In this document: positions 30,293 through 40,572 of the stretch, piece after piece
How positions within the stretch are numbered: the first letter of the stretch is position 1
How the letters are laid out: each line of letters opens with the position of its first letter
NCBI GenBank assembly: GCA_032718475.1
Contig: JAUCBJ010002531.1
Span: 1-44,559, forward strand
Direction of reading: 5' to 3'
Origin: Nemertoderma westbladi
Lineage: Eukaryota > Xenacoelomorpha > Nemertodermatida > Nemertodermatidae
DNA: 44,559 nt
Program-made: the position numbers and the translations under genes
The notes under the pieces: generated by a model
Database searches by the model: none
What the model saw: the letters and a program-made list of their open reading frames with translations, nothing else
What the model was told of the DNA's origin: nothing

Positions 30293-31705
30293 TAGTGCTA
30301 ACGCGGGATTTCCTTGGTAAAGTGACACCATACCAGTGATTTCTGAAAGTACCAATGTGCTAACTCAGTAACAGACTTTAGCAACATTTAGCAACACCAA
30401 TTCTGCACCACCCGCAAGAGGGCTCAAGTGTTCTAAAGTGCTAATACCCTGTCATTGAATTAAATACACTGCATTCCGGGACATGGCTTACTGGTTTTAT
30501 GTATGTATTTTCAGAGGTTTAAAGTTTTGACCTCGAAAAGACCAAGAATAGCAGCAGTGTCAAACATGTCAAACATGACAAACGCCGAGCTTTATGGTAC
30601 AATACCACCTGTATCAACCACCCTCCGTGAACGCAGATTAAGATTCAGTGGGCACTGCTGGCGAAGTAAAGACGAGGTCATACCAGATCTACTTCTCTGG
30701 CAACCAACTCATGGAAAGCGTAGTCGTGGACGACCGGCCATAACATATATAGATCAACTTGAAAGGGATACTGAACTTGGGAGAAACGAAATTGCGACAA
30801 CTATGGAGAATCGGGAAGCCTGGAAGGATCTCATTTCCACTGTCCGAGTTCGCTCGACCTAGTAGTAGTAGTAGCAGCAGTGTGCAATAATGGGTAAGAA
30901 ATTAATTGGTGACACATTTTCAAAATGCTTGTAGCAATTTACGTTATAGCAGTATATGTACAAAATACAATTTGAGATTGCACGAAATTTGAAATACAGA
31001 ATGACCTCTCTATTTTCTGGTAAAGGAAACTTATTGCAAGGATTAAGGATTTAGAATAATATTATATAATTATGAGAATAAATTAATTATTGGTTGTGAC
31101 TATGTGCCATATTATTGAATGCTTTTAAGAAATCCATGAACTAGTTGCAAAGACATAGACGTTTAATATATGAATAGGCCTAATGTTAGCACTTTATGCT
31201 TTCTGTTGGCCGGTATTATTCATTTCAGAAACTCATAATCACCTCTTGTGATCTCGGCTCGATTAATAATCAATTTATTTCAATTTTAGTTATAAAACGC
31301 TAACATATGTTCTGGCTTGCTATGCAATAATTATACAACAAAATTAGCCTTAAAGAGCTAAAATTTAAAATATGTCTTATGGAGAAACTCTATAGTGCTA
31401 ACAGTTAGCACTTTACCTTTTTCAATAATTCTGAATCTGGTCGCTAGGGGGCAGTTGTTAATATTTGTTGCTAATTGACGTTTTTAATTTGTGCTTGCAA
31501 AGGGGTCAAAGTGCTACAACTTCGAAATGAGCAAATCGGAACCCGGAATTGTAGTGAACTTGTCTTAACAAATTTTTTTCAGGGAATGTTAGCACTTTAG
31601 GTTAGCACTTTACCATTGCAGGACTGCAGTTTGTTAGCACTTTAGTACTTCTAAAAACAGTTATCTACTATACTAACTTAATACGTGTTATAGGTTAGCA
31701 CTATA
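30293..31705. repeat. cluster of GTTAGCACTTTA motifs
   Basis: Five exact plus-strand copies start at 31,185, 31,404, 31,588, 31,601 and 31,633, with a near copy at 31,694. Inverted or near copies lie at 30,293, 30,355, 30,434 and 31,391. Two form a near-perfect hairpin (31,391-31,415) and two a 13-bp tandem (31,588-31,612). The cluster is interrupted by a LINE fragment at 30.5-30.9 kb. CTCF-like motifs occur within it (30,411 and 31,439). No known repeat family explains it. Confidence 0.7.
30530..30880 (+). pseudogene. 3' fragment of non-LTR retrotransposon, family B
   Basis: Plus-strand open frame with MTNAELYGTIPPVSTTLRER, RLRFSGHCWRSKDEVIPDLL, then THGKRSRGRPAITYIDQLER and TTMENREAWKDLISTVRVRS. 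It ends at a stop within a (TAG)n tail (30,861-30,880). Only the C-terminal end of the retrotransposon protein is present. The frame is intact over about 110 residues but without endonuclease or RT core. Same family as the fragment at 4.3-4.56 kb. Confidence 0.85.
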
Positions 31706-32177
31706 CGATAGCAAGTCCGCATAAATGAAAGTTTTGCTGATATTTTATTAAACTTTCACAATTTGTAGACGGAATTACTAAAGCGTCAACATATTAATTT
31801 ATAACCTTAGTAACATTTTTTCTTATTATATAAAAAAAAATACTCCTAGTATATCAATATATATATGCAGTTATTTACAAATCTAATATATATATTCTCA
31901 GGAAATTAGTAATAATTTTTGGGTACAACATTATTTGTTTCAGTTACTCAGTCTTTGTAATAAAATATATTAGAAATGTAAGGTACACGTAAATCTACAC
32001 ACCAATCTAGATTACAAATTTACTGTACATTTTGTACATCAAATTTGCAAGTGAAATCTTTATAATCAAGCCGAACTACTGTACAAGTGTACAGTGATGC
32101 TATGGTTCGTTAAACTCTTGATATTACAAACATAAACCCCGAGATATATTCGAACAATAAATAAAGTTTATACTGTA
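31706..32177. other. GPCR 3' flank / probable 3' UTR
   Basis: AT-rich sequence downstream of the minus-strand GPCR. TTTATT on the plus strand (AATAAA on the minus) near 31,743 could serve as its polyadenylation signal. No other structure seen. Confidence 0.35.
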
Positions 32178-33320
32178 TTAATATTTTCTGCACTTCAGCC
32201 TTGTTTTCATTGGATTAACTAATGTTTCCCAAACAGCTGTTTTCCAGCTCTCAATAAATATAACCATTAAGTAGAAATTTAATGCAAACACGATGGATAT
32301 TATATCGTTAAATATTATGTATATGATTATGAATCTTGTCCACCAATAATACGTTGATACGTCTTCTAGAACGGCGTGTGGGTTTTTAAATCTCCAATAA
32401 GATGCATCAAACGCAGTGCTTTCAATTATGAAGTATATATCCAATACCAGCAATTTTAAACCGGTTAGTGATGTGAAAAGCAACATCATTTGGATAAGAG
32501 AACGATCTTTTAACAACCTTTCCTTATTTTGTTTGTGAATTTGAGAAATCTTCTTAACTTTAACAACAACTGCAACAGTAAGTGAGATTAATACAACAAG
32601 TTGAATTATTTGTTTAATGGGGATGTAATACTTATAAATAATATCTTTATATTTTGTATGAGAAGGTGATATCTCCAGTTCTATTACACTCCAGGTAACA
32701 TGTTCTGAACTTGTTTCTGATATTATTTGACGTTGACCAGCATAAGCAGTCGCAATGATGGATTCAAATACAAGTAAAATGACGCAGAAAATTATTAATA
32801 TTTTGTATTGATATTGCGTTTGACTGATGGTTTTATACTTTATTGGAAAGTAAACCGCTATTATTCGGTCTATAGATATCATTATGACACTCCAACAACT
32901 GAGATCTTGGGCGATGCGAACTAGTGGATAACTGTAGGCCGCAAGAAACGCATGAAAGGGTGATTGACAGTTAATAAATGGAACATGCCGAATATTGGAG
33001 GCGGGAGTTGTCTCGCATATGTATTGGAGGTTCTTCAGTATCCTCACTAATTCTGCTACCATCGTGAAACTTTCCATGACACCGTCTAAACAAAGTAACT
33101 TGTAGAATAACGTGTTAAACCGTTTTTCCTTTGTGACCACAATAAAAGTGAGAATATAACCAATGACTCCAATTACGGTGTATATTACTGTGTATGGTAA
33201 TATCAATCTATCATAATAATTAATTATGTTATCGTGAAATTTGTCGTATGATGTAACAATTTCATCAACTTCTGCATCATCTAAATTTGTGAACCAATAT
33301 TTTGGAGTACTATCAGCCAT
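32178..33320 (-). CDS. rhodopsin-like (class A) GPCR, single exon, orphan
   Basis: 380 codons from ATG at 33,320 to TAA at 32,178; a GTG three codons earlier is not a likely start. Seven hydrophobic segments can be placed (full-frame numbering, ATG = residue 4): about 44-66, 75-97, 125-150, 176-197, 236-258, 278-300 and 332-356. The end of TM3 has SIDRIIAVYFPIKY, the equivalent of DRY (E/D-R at 154-155) with the usual A-x-x-x-P in loop 2. TM7 shows a degenerate NPxxY (FALNFYLMV). The N-terminus is short and acidic, without signal peptide; loop 3 is basic. Extracellular loop 2 has no Cys, so the canonical disulfide to TM3 seems absent; C105 and C121 lie before TM3 instead. The overall look recalls invertebrate peptide or chemoreceptor-type receptors; the ligand is unknown. 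The frame is intact, with no sign of decay. Confidence 0.85.
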   Translation of the reverse strand: MADSTPKYWFTNLDDAEVDEIVTSYDKFHDNIINYYDRLILPYTVIYTVIGVIGYILTFIVVTKEKRFNTLFYKLLCLDGVMESFTMVAELVRILKNLQYICETTPASNIRHVPFINCQSPFHAFLAAYSYPLVRIAQDLSCWSVIMISIDRIIAVYFPIKYKTISQTQYQYKILIIFCVILLVFESIIATAYAGQRQIISETSSEHVTWSVIELEISPSHTKYKDIIYKYYIPIKQIIQLVVLISLTVAVVVKVKKISQIHKQNKERLLKDRSLIQMMLLFTSLTGLKLLVLDIYFIIESTAFDASYWRFKNPHAVLEDVSTYYWWTRFIIIYIIFNDIISIVFALNFYLMVIFIESWKTAVWETLVNPMKTRLKCRKY

Positions 33321-33834
33321 GTTAATCACGGTACGTTAGTTAATTATATTAATTAAATAAATTAATTGTAGTTTTTGTTTTGCCTCATAATTCTTATTTA
33401 TTTACTTAGATAGTAAAAACTTTACAAAATTCAGAATGTTAAACAATATAATACCCACCACCAGCTGACGTTACTAAGCAACAAAATATAATGAACTATA
33501 ATATAATATACATGAATTGTAGTTGAGCTGTTAATGCAAACTTAATACATGATACTCTAAAGTATTAGGCAGCAGCTTATTTTTGGCCGCGACTTCGCGA
33601 GGTTTAATCGCACGGAGCTGATTTTGGGCTCATTCTGTTCGGAATATAACGATTTTATTCAAATCCGCACTTACAATTTTATAATCTTATTATTTTTTCT
33701 CATTAAAAAAAAAATACAATTTATTTATTTATATAATTTTAAAGTTAAAAATATACATCTTTTTCAAAATTATGTTTCAACATTCGAGATTTTGCACTCT
33801 AATAGAGCAATAATTACTGGTTTCAAAAATATAC
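33321..33834. other. GPCR 5' flank
   Basis: Very AT-rich; may contain the GPCR promoter, but I see no clear motif. TTTAATT-rich stretches only. Confidence 0.35.
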
Positions 33835-34650
33835 GGCTCATTCCATGCAAATGTCAACCGCAGTGCCAATTTTGAAAAAAGTGAAATATTGCTTCTCATA
33901 TCAATTTTCAGAACCAATATATGATGCGATTTACAAATTTAATACAAAAAACCGCATCTAAATTGGTTAACTTTCTGAAATCTGGTGTTATTCGCCCTTA
34001 CCTCTAAAACTGCAAAAATACAGTAAACTGAGTGCATAATAAGACAACCGCGTTAGGCAGAAGACAGCGTAATAGAGTACTTTTCGAAGAAAACAATCAT
34101 ATTTTCTAATGATATCATTTGCTGTCAATTAAAACAACCTTGTGTCTAAAAATTCATTGCTCATAATCTGCTTACATCATAATGTCCCGCACTTTACGCT
34201 GAACACCATGGAGTACTTAGTTTGTTTGTGGTGTTTAGTGTTATCTGGTAAACAGATGTCCCGCATTTTACGTAAAGTGCGGGACAAAAACTAGAAATAT
34301 CAAAGGAAGTAGAGGAAGTAAAGGCTAATTTATTTTCCCTACTTATCTAGGAACATCACGAAACAAAAGCTTTCCCACTAACTTTACGCAATTCGCTGAA
34401 CTTTAGCAATGAAGTTGTCAGTTGAGAATTTCAATTTCGTACGCGTCCCTCTCTTTACAATTTTTTGAAGCAATAATTCTGAGACATAAACTGCTGCAGT
34501 TTTTCCAAACTGCTTTTTTTTAGTGAACCGATAACTGGTTTTTCTAAGAAACACAAGCATTACAATATTTTAGCTCATTTTCTTGATGTACAGTACTAAA
34601 GTATGCACAAAAAGGCGTACGAATGTCCCGCACTTTACATGGAATGAGCC
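33835..34650. mobile_element. candidate terminal-repeat element with GTCCCGCACTTTAC motifs
   Basis: Starts GGCTCATTCCATG (33,835) and ends CATGGAATGAGCC (34,650), a 13-bp perfect inverted repeat. Inside, GTCCCGCA(C/T)TTTAC occurs at 34,184, 34,258 and 34,625. At 34,258-34,285 it pairs with its own inverse to give a 28-bp near-perfect palindrome centred on ACGT. The last copy abuts the right terminus. No clear target-site duplication and no ORF. 816 bp long. Confidence 0.6.
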
Positions 34651-34799
34651 ATATGGGTTTAGAGATTCGTATTTCGTTGCATTTCAATAATTATGACTCA
34701 AATGTATCCAAATCGTTTTTCTTTAATTAATATTGAAATCATTTAAATGTTTAGTAATACGTGATGATATAGGTACATCAGTTACTTATTGTTAATGTA

Positions 34800-35160
34800 C
34801 AATGCACACATCTCCAATCAGACACTATAAAACATTGGAGGTGTCTCAATGGTTCCCCCAAGCTTGACACTAGAACAAAATCGCCTCCGCTTTGCAGGAC
34901 ATTGCTTTCGCCGTGAGGACCAGCCAGTGCATAATCTTGTACTTTGGCAGCCTCATGGAGTGAATAAGCATGGTGGACAGCCCATGACTTTCTTGAGACG
35001 CATCATAAAGGACACTGGCCTTAAAGATGCGGATGATCTAGCAAATGTCATGGGTGATAGGGAGTTGTGGCGGTGCAATTTTGTTGACAAGCCGGAAAAG
35101 GCATTCTTAAAAATGAAGCTGCAGTGCAGCATGCCAATCCTAGTAGTATTAGTAGTAGGC
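34800..35160 (+). pseudogene. family A LINE 3' end, inverted relative to its own 5' part
   Basis: Plus-strand frame: VPPSLTLEQNRLRFAGHCFR, then MTFLRRIIKDTGLKDADDLA, to the TAG-type tail at about 35,140-35,160. It begins at the codons for VKYNAHISN (34,793-34,820). The minus-strand piece directly to the right (from 35,161) ends at the position just before this in the element. The two together cover the LINE, but head to head. Confidence 0.8.
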
Positions 35161-35940
35161 GTAGTATTCTTGTGAATGTGCCATCCAGAGATTTGGTGTC
35201 CTCAGCAGTTAGAGCCCAGCATGGACTCCCATAGAGGAGTACTGGAACTACTGCTGCTACTACGGCTACTACTGCTAAATAATCGGACCCTAAGTTTCTG
35301 ATTAATTCTAGGTGACTTCCAAATCCTAGAAAGCCTATTCGAGGCTGCCCATGCCTTTCCCTTACGTATTTGAAGGATCCATGACCCCATGTAACAGAAG
35401 TCGTCCACATGCTCAAGCATACCATCCTTTGAGCTTATGCTCATCCGGTCAGAGACTTGCTGAGGACTTTCAAAGTAACCTGTCAAAATTTTGGTCTTTT
35501 TGGAGTTAATAAAAAGACCAACACTAGAAGCAGCCTGTTCTAATGAACTGAGGAGACGTTGGGCTAATGATATAGTTGGTTCTAGTGATTCTGAGAGTAC
35601 TTGGTAGTAGTAATTAAGTACTTGGCAGGATTTCCTCGACTTCTGGAGCCAGTAGGTGGAGTTACCATCACTCCATCAGTATTATGATGATCTAAGGACA
35701 TGTGTAGAACATAGTCAACAACAATTATGAACAAGAATGGCGAATTAACAGAGTGCTGCCTGTTCAGGGACCTAGATGCAGCTTTAACTGCATTCTTGGA
35801 CGCTGTAGTCTGTTTGAGTCGGGACTCTTTCTGCGCTTTATTGAGGTCATTTCGGCATTTACGGATTTTGTGGTCAGTCCAGGGATTCGGAATCTTAAGT
35901 ATTGATTATTTAGAGCAGTTGTCCTATGTGGGAGTTCATG
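35161..35940 (-). pseudogene. family A LINE, 5' part of the rearranged copy
   Basis: Minus-strand relic of the same LINE. From right to left it runs from a basic linker segment (PWTDHKIRKCRNDLNKAQKE, about 35,810-35,880) through the RT region near 35,640-35,740, a stop-broken SESLE region, MSISSKDGMLEHVDDFCYLG (about 35,400-35,450), to LYGSPCWALTAEDTKSLDGT near 35,170. Deletions and a CTACTACTG microsatellite insertion (about 35,245-35,275) have damaged it. Confidence 0.75.
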
Positions 35941-35999
35941 TTTTTCTCTAACTGCTGAGATGGCACATAGACAATAACTATTGGCATGTTTATTGTGTC

Positions 36000-36320
36000 C
36001 AGTACAATGCGCCCACTACCGTCAAGTACAATCATCAACCAGAACCTATTAGCATTGAAGGTGTCTTATTGGTCCCCCCAAATATTACACAGTATCATCT
36101 CCCCCACTTTGTATGTCTTTGTTATGTTTTAGATGCGAGGACCAATCATTGTTCGATGGCGGCTTCATGGTGATAATAAGTTACAGCATTTGTTGTGATT
36201 CCCCATAAAGGACACTGGCGGCCTTTATAATCTCGCGATTGTCATGGGAGATAAAGATAGGGTCTTGTGATTGGGCTCTTTTGATATGCCAGTATAATAT
36301 ACCATTCTTAATGCACCTGC
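36000..36320 (+). pseudogene. very decayed family A LINE 3' end
   Basis: Recognisable only in short blocks: ATTGGTCCCCCCAA, GCGAGGACCAATCATTGTTC, AAAGGACACTGGCGGCCTT and GTCATGGGAGATA, in the same order as in the intact 3' ends (VPPS, REDQPVHN, KDTGLED, VMGDRE). Older than the other copies. Confidence 0.6.
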
Positions 36321-37390
36321 AGCATGTTGATTATAAAATTATATATTAGATTAGTGTGCTTCGCAAACAATTCATGATCTAAGTTAACGTAATATTTCAT
36401 GTGGGTGATTTGTCAACCTATATATGTCGGCCTTTGATGACTTTGGTAAAAAATGTCAACGAATTCTACAGTGATTCTCAAACCTCTTCCTGTCCCACCC
36501 TCCTTGTATTCTGGGCTTTTATCCTTAAACGTCTGCGATAGTAACATTGTTTATTGCACAGTTTTTACTCTAAATAGGAACTAAAGTTATAGTTAAATAA
36601 AGGTAGATCGTGAATTGTTTAAATAAAAATTAAAGTTAAAAGTTAAAAGTTAAAGTTAAATTAAAGTTAAACTATAATGAAAGCTGATAACAAAACTGAA
36701 AACTATAAATAATGACATAGATTTTCGAGATTTTCCGAATGCTTACATAAACATTTATACTACTTTTTTTATGTCTTATACAGTATTTGCAAATAAAAAT
36801 CTAATATAAAATAATTATTTGAATTATTTTTAGTGCCAGTGTATATTACTTCTTATTACTGTAATAGTAATATAGTAAATATTAGTTATATATAATAGTT
36901 ATAATTATTTCTATACAAATATTCTGAATCGTTGCAATACGTGTACGCTTCTTCTTAACCAACCCTTTAAACATAAAAAACACTAATTAATAAGAGGCTC
37001 TCCAAGAAACAGACTACGCCACCCACTAGTTTAGGGTTTCAGCATGTCACTTACCGCGTGCTTGTCAACCTTTTTAATTGGTGATTTCAGTAACTCATGC
37101 TGAGCGAAGTCTTGTGAGTATTTAACCCATTTTTTACCTATTCTCCGTTTTTGTCACACCCGTTGTTTATAAGTCCGTGAGAAAAACTATTGAAAATGGG
37201 AAAATCTCTTGTATTCCTGTTAAAGTTAACCCCCTAGAGCTGTTACACCCCCATGATTTCCGCCTACATACATATATTATTATGATAATTAGATGGTTGG
37301 TAAACAAAGCAAACTTATCAACCGTATCGCGGTAACAGGAAACGTTAGCTGAAACGTGGAGTTAAGAGGAATACGGAGGAGGAGGAGGGA
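36321..37390. other. intergenic, with AAAGTT microsatellite
   Basis: AT-rich. An imperfect AAAGTTA repeat lies at 36,631-36,672. No gene seen. Confidence 0.45.
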
Positions 37391-37412
37391 GGGGGGGGGG
37401 GGGGGGGGGGGG
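37391..37412. repeat. homopolymer run of 22 G
   Basis: Longest G run in the window, preceded by GGAGGAGGAGG purine-rich sequence; 40 bp left of a hAT-type MITE that itself has long C runs. Confidence 0.95.
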
Positions 37413-37452
37413 TATACAGAGGCATTCTCTGTTGGGAACTCGTTGACATATT

Positions 37453-37884
37453 CAGAGGCGTAGCGGGCCCTTCTGGCGCCCAGGGGAAAGAAGCTGATAT
37501 ACCCCCCCCCCCCTCCCCCCCCCCTTCAATAATTTTAACTTTTCATTTATGGCGGTTTTTTTAAATATTATATAACACAATATAATATTTAAAAAAAACA
37601 TCTAAAAACAGTTTAGTAAAAGTATATAACTATATCAAATCTATTATACACAAGTTTGATATAGTGAAATTATAATACTGTATATTGAATGGCGAGCGAA
37701 ACGAGCAGAGAAAATTTTTACATTTTTCGCTTATGACACATGTCCTGTATACTGACTGTATCACAATCCCTGAAATTTCACTGATTTGTCTTATTTTTAC
37801 AAGAATACCTTCACATTTGCCTGGCATTTCAGCGCCCCCGGGTGAGTGTGCCTGGGGGAACATCCCCCCCTCGCTACGCCTCTG
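37453..37884. mobile_element. hAT-type MITE, 432 bp, intact ends
   Basis: Begins CAGAGGCGTAGCGGG and ends with the inverse of CAGAGGCGTAGCGAG, the CAG-GGCGTAGC form typical of hAT termini. It is flanked on both sides by the perfect 8-bp direct repeat GACATATT (37,445-37,452 and 37,885-37,892), the expected hAT target duplication. The interior is AT-rich with C runs (37,502-37,524) and no transposase. Non-autonomous; clean ends imply it is not very old. Confidence 0.92.
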
Positions 37885-37892
37885 GACATATT

Positions 37893-38221
37893 ACGCTAAA
37901 TAAATACGTGCAATCGCAATGATAATTTACATGACAGTGTGATAATTAGCAGTAGTTTTCAGCATTATGACCTTCGTGTATTATGTTTTATGTATCAAGA
38001 GAGCCCAGCGAGGTCCGTTTAATAACAAATAAATAAACAAGTGTCTTAATCGCTGGATAGAGTGGTAATCTTTTCATACAATGATGTACCTCATTTTGTT
38101 ACATTACGTCATCATAACGGCGTTCAGAACGTTTTATTATTCGCTTTAGTATTAAAATGTTTAGGAATATTGATCAAAATTATTCTTATAACTAGTGCAA
38201 TTACTTTCAGTTACTACTTAC
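37893..38221. other. no recognised feature
   Basis: AT-rich spacer between the MITE and a candidate exon. Confidence 0.4.
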
Positions 38222-38423
38222 TATCACATCTATAGGAAAGATCTTAAACGTAGCATCGCATGCAAATGCAATGTCTATCACGCTATACTGAAATGTATTT
38301 TTTAGAGATTCTTTGATTTCTATTGTTTCTTTATTACTTTGTAGAATTTCGACCAATAGGCCGCAACGCTCCCAAATTTGTTCTAGGCAGGTGGCAGCAT
38401 TACCATATGATATCACCAGAGCT
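38222..38423 (-). CDS. candidate internal exon of an unknown gene
   Basis: On the minus strand a good acceptor (ATATTTTCAG|AGC) and a strong donor (GATGTGATA|GTAAGT) bound 202 bases that are fully open. The peptide is protein-like (ALVISYGNAATCLEQIWERC, then LKNTFQYSVIDIAFACDATF). No matching neighbouring exons were identified and the family is not recognised. Could be an exon of a gene with long introns or a chance arrangement. Confidence 0.3.
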
Positions 38424-39291
38424 CTGAAAATATGATACAATGTTACAAAAACTATGTAACAATGCAACTATTAAGCTTTCATATACCAAAACAATCGATA
38501 TTTATATAACTATTTAACGCCTTATAACTAATGATTACCTAAGTATTGTTATATATTTAATGTTTTTTTCACTTGTTTAGTTGGTTCGGATCGGATCTAC
38601 ATACATGTTGGACGTTGGCCTCCAGTAGTATGGTCTGTTCGCAGTCACAGAAACCTACACTCTACTTATAGGAATGCAATTACTGGTTGTTTTTAACAAC
38701 TGTAATTATTAAATGGGTCTCTAATCTGATACTAACAATACTATGTATCATTATACAGTATGATGATTTAATTATTATCGCTACCCATCATGGCGCTACC
38801 TTAACTAATTTGGAAACTTTGCCGCCCACCCCATCCCCCCAGTGGAAATGGATCCCGTACGCTCATTGATCTACGTCTATTACTATATTACCCCAGAGGC
38901 GTGCTGTGGCGTAGCGTACACAAATTGAGAAACAAACGATAGTAAATTGTAAATTTTGAAAATATAATATCAATAAAATATAATAGTTGTTGATAGTAAA
39001 TCTTGAAAATTGAAACCAAATATTTAAATATCAAAAATTTTACTTCGATTTGCTCGTTCACTGAATTCTCGTTCAATTATCAGTCAAAACAAATATTGAA
39101 ACACGAACATATAATTAGATAATGGCAAAGGGTAAAAGGAAGCAAATTAATAAAGACGATTTCAAGGGATACAACATTCATGATATATTGTATACATCAA
39201 AGCGTTTCGCTAACTTCATCAGTAGTGGTTGGTTGAGTTGTACAGTACGGTATAATACAATAATAAGAAAGGCCACCTGAAGTTAATTCTT
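38424..39291. other. intergenic, no recognised gene
   Basis: Contains a lone CAGAGGCGTGCTGTGG...GTAGCG stretch (38,894) that recalls a hAT end, without partner. Otherwise nothing. Confidence 0.35.
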
Positions 39292-39694
39292 TTAACCCTT
39301 TCCGGCCGACTGTATATTTTTGTATACACTGAATTTATTTCACTACGGATTGCATAATTTTAACTAATTATAGTTGGTTTCATCCAATTGTGGCACTATC
39401 ACACTTCCTTTATTTAGAAATTACCGATTCTGATTGGATAATTGTAGTAGAAGGCTTCAATGAACGATTTTAGATGCCGTGTTTTCAGGTATTGACATGA
39501 TGACTACCTGGTATAGGAAAGATGGTTATTTAAACGCTTTGGCAAAGCGATATTGAGAATTTTGATTGGGTATTCCAAAGATGGATTGTCCAATGAGATA
39601 ATAATACTTCCAGGATAAACTTTACAGTACATGTAGGCTGGTAGTGTTATTGATAAATCACTGTATACATTTGTCTACGTTAGGTTTATAAAGT

Positions 39695-40572
39695 TGGGGA
39701 GTAGAAGTGGTGCAGCCCCTGTTGTGGAGTAGATGTGGTGCAGCACCGTTGGGGAGTAGATATGATTCAGCCACCGTTTGGGTGATGTGGTGCATCCACC
39801 ATTGGGGTGTAGGCCTAGATGTGGTGCAGCCACCATAGGGGAGTCGATGTTGACCATTGGGGTGTAGATGTGGCGCAGCCACCATGGGGAGTAGATGTTG
39901 ACCATAGGGTAGTAGAGGTGATGCAGCCACCATTGTGGATAGATGTGGTGCAGTCACCATTGTGGAGTAGATGTGGCGTAGAACCATAGGGGAGTAGATG
40001 TTGACCATTGTGCCTTGGGAGTAGAAGTGATGCAGCCACTATTGGGGAGTAGATGTGGCGCAGTCACTATTGGGCCTTGGGAGTAGATGTAATGCAGCCA
40101 CAATGGGGAGTAGATGTGGCGCAGTCACCATTGGGGAGTAAATCTAGCACACCCACCATTAGGGAGTAGATGTGATGCAGCCACTATTTGGGAGTAGATG
40201 TGGCGCAGTCACCATTGGGCCTTGGGAGTAGATCTGATGCAGCCACTAATGGGGAGTAGATGTGTCGCAGTCACCATTGGGGAGTAAATCTGGCGCACCC
40301 ACCATTGATAAGTAGATGTGGTGCAGCCACCATTGGTGAGTAGATGCTGACCATTGATGAGTAGATGTGGTGCAGCCACCATAGTGGAGTAGATGCTGAC
40401 CATTGATGAGTAGATGTGGTGTAGCGACCAATGGAGTAAATGTTGACCATTGGGGAGTAGATGTGGTGTAGCCACCATATGGAGTAGATGTTTACCATTG
40501 GGCCTTGGGAGTAGATGTGATCCAGCCACCATTGGGGAGTAGATGTGGTGCAGCCACCGTTGGGGAGTAGAT
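39695..40572. repeat. minisatellite with 28-bp basic unit inside the piggyBac-type element
   Basis: Basic unit CACCATTGGGGAGTAGATGT+GGTGCAGC (28 bp), about 30 copies. Many variants: GATGTTGACCATTG (shortened unit), TTGGGCCTTGGGAGTAG (extended) and GGCGCAGTCACC. Higher-order pairing of unit types recurs. Overlapping minus-strand ORFs with HLLPNGQHLL-type peptides are artefacts of the repeat. Confidence 0.95.
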
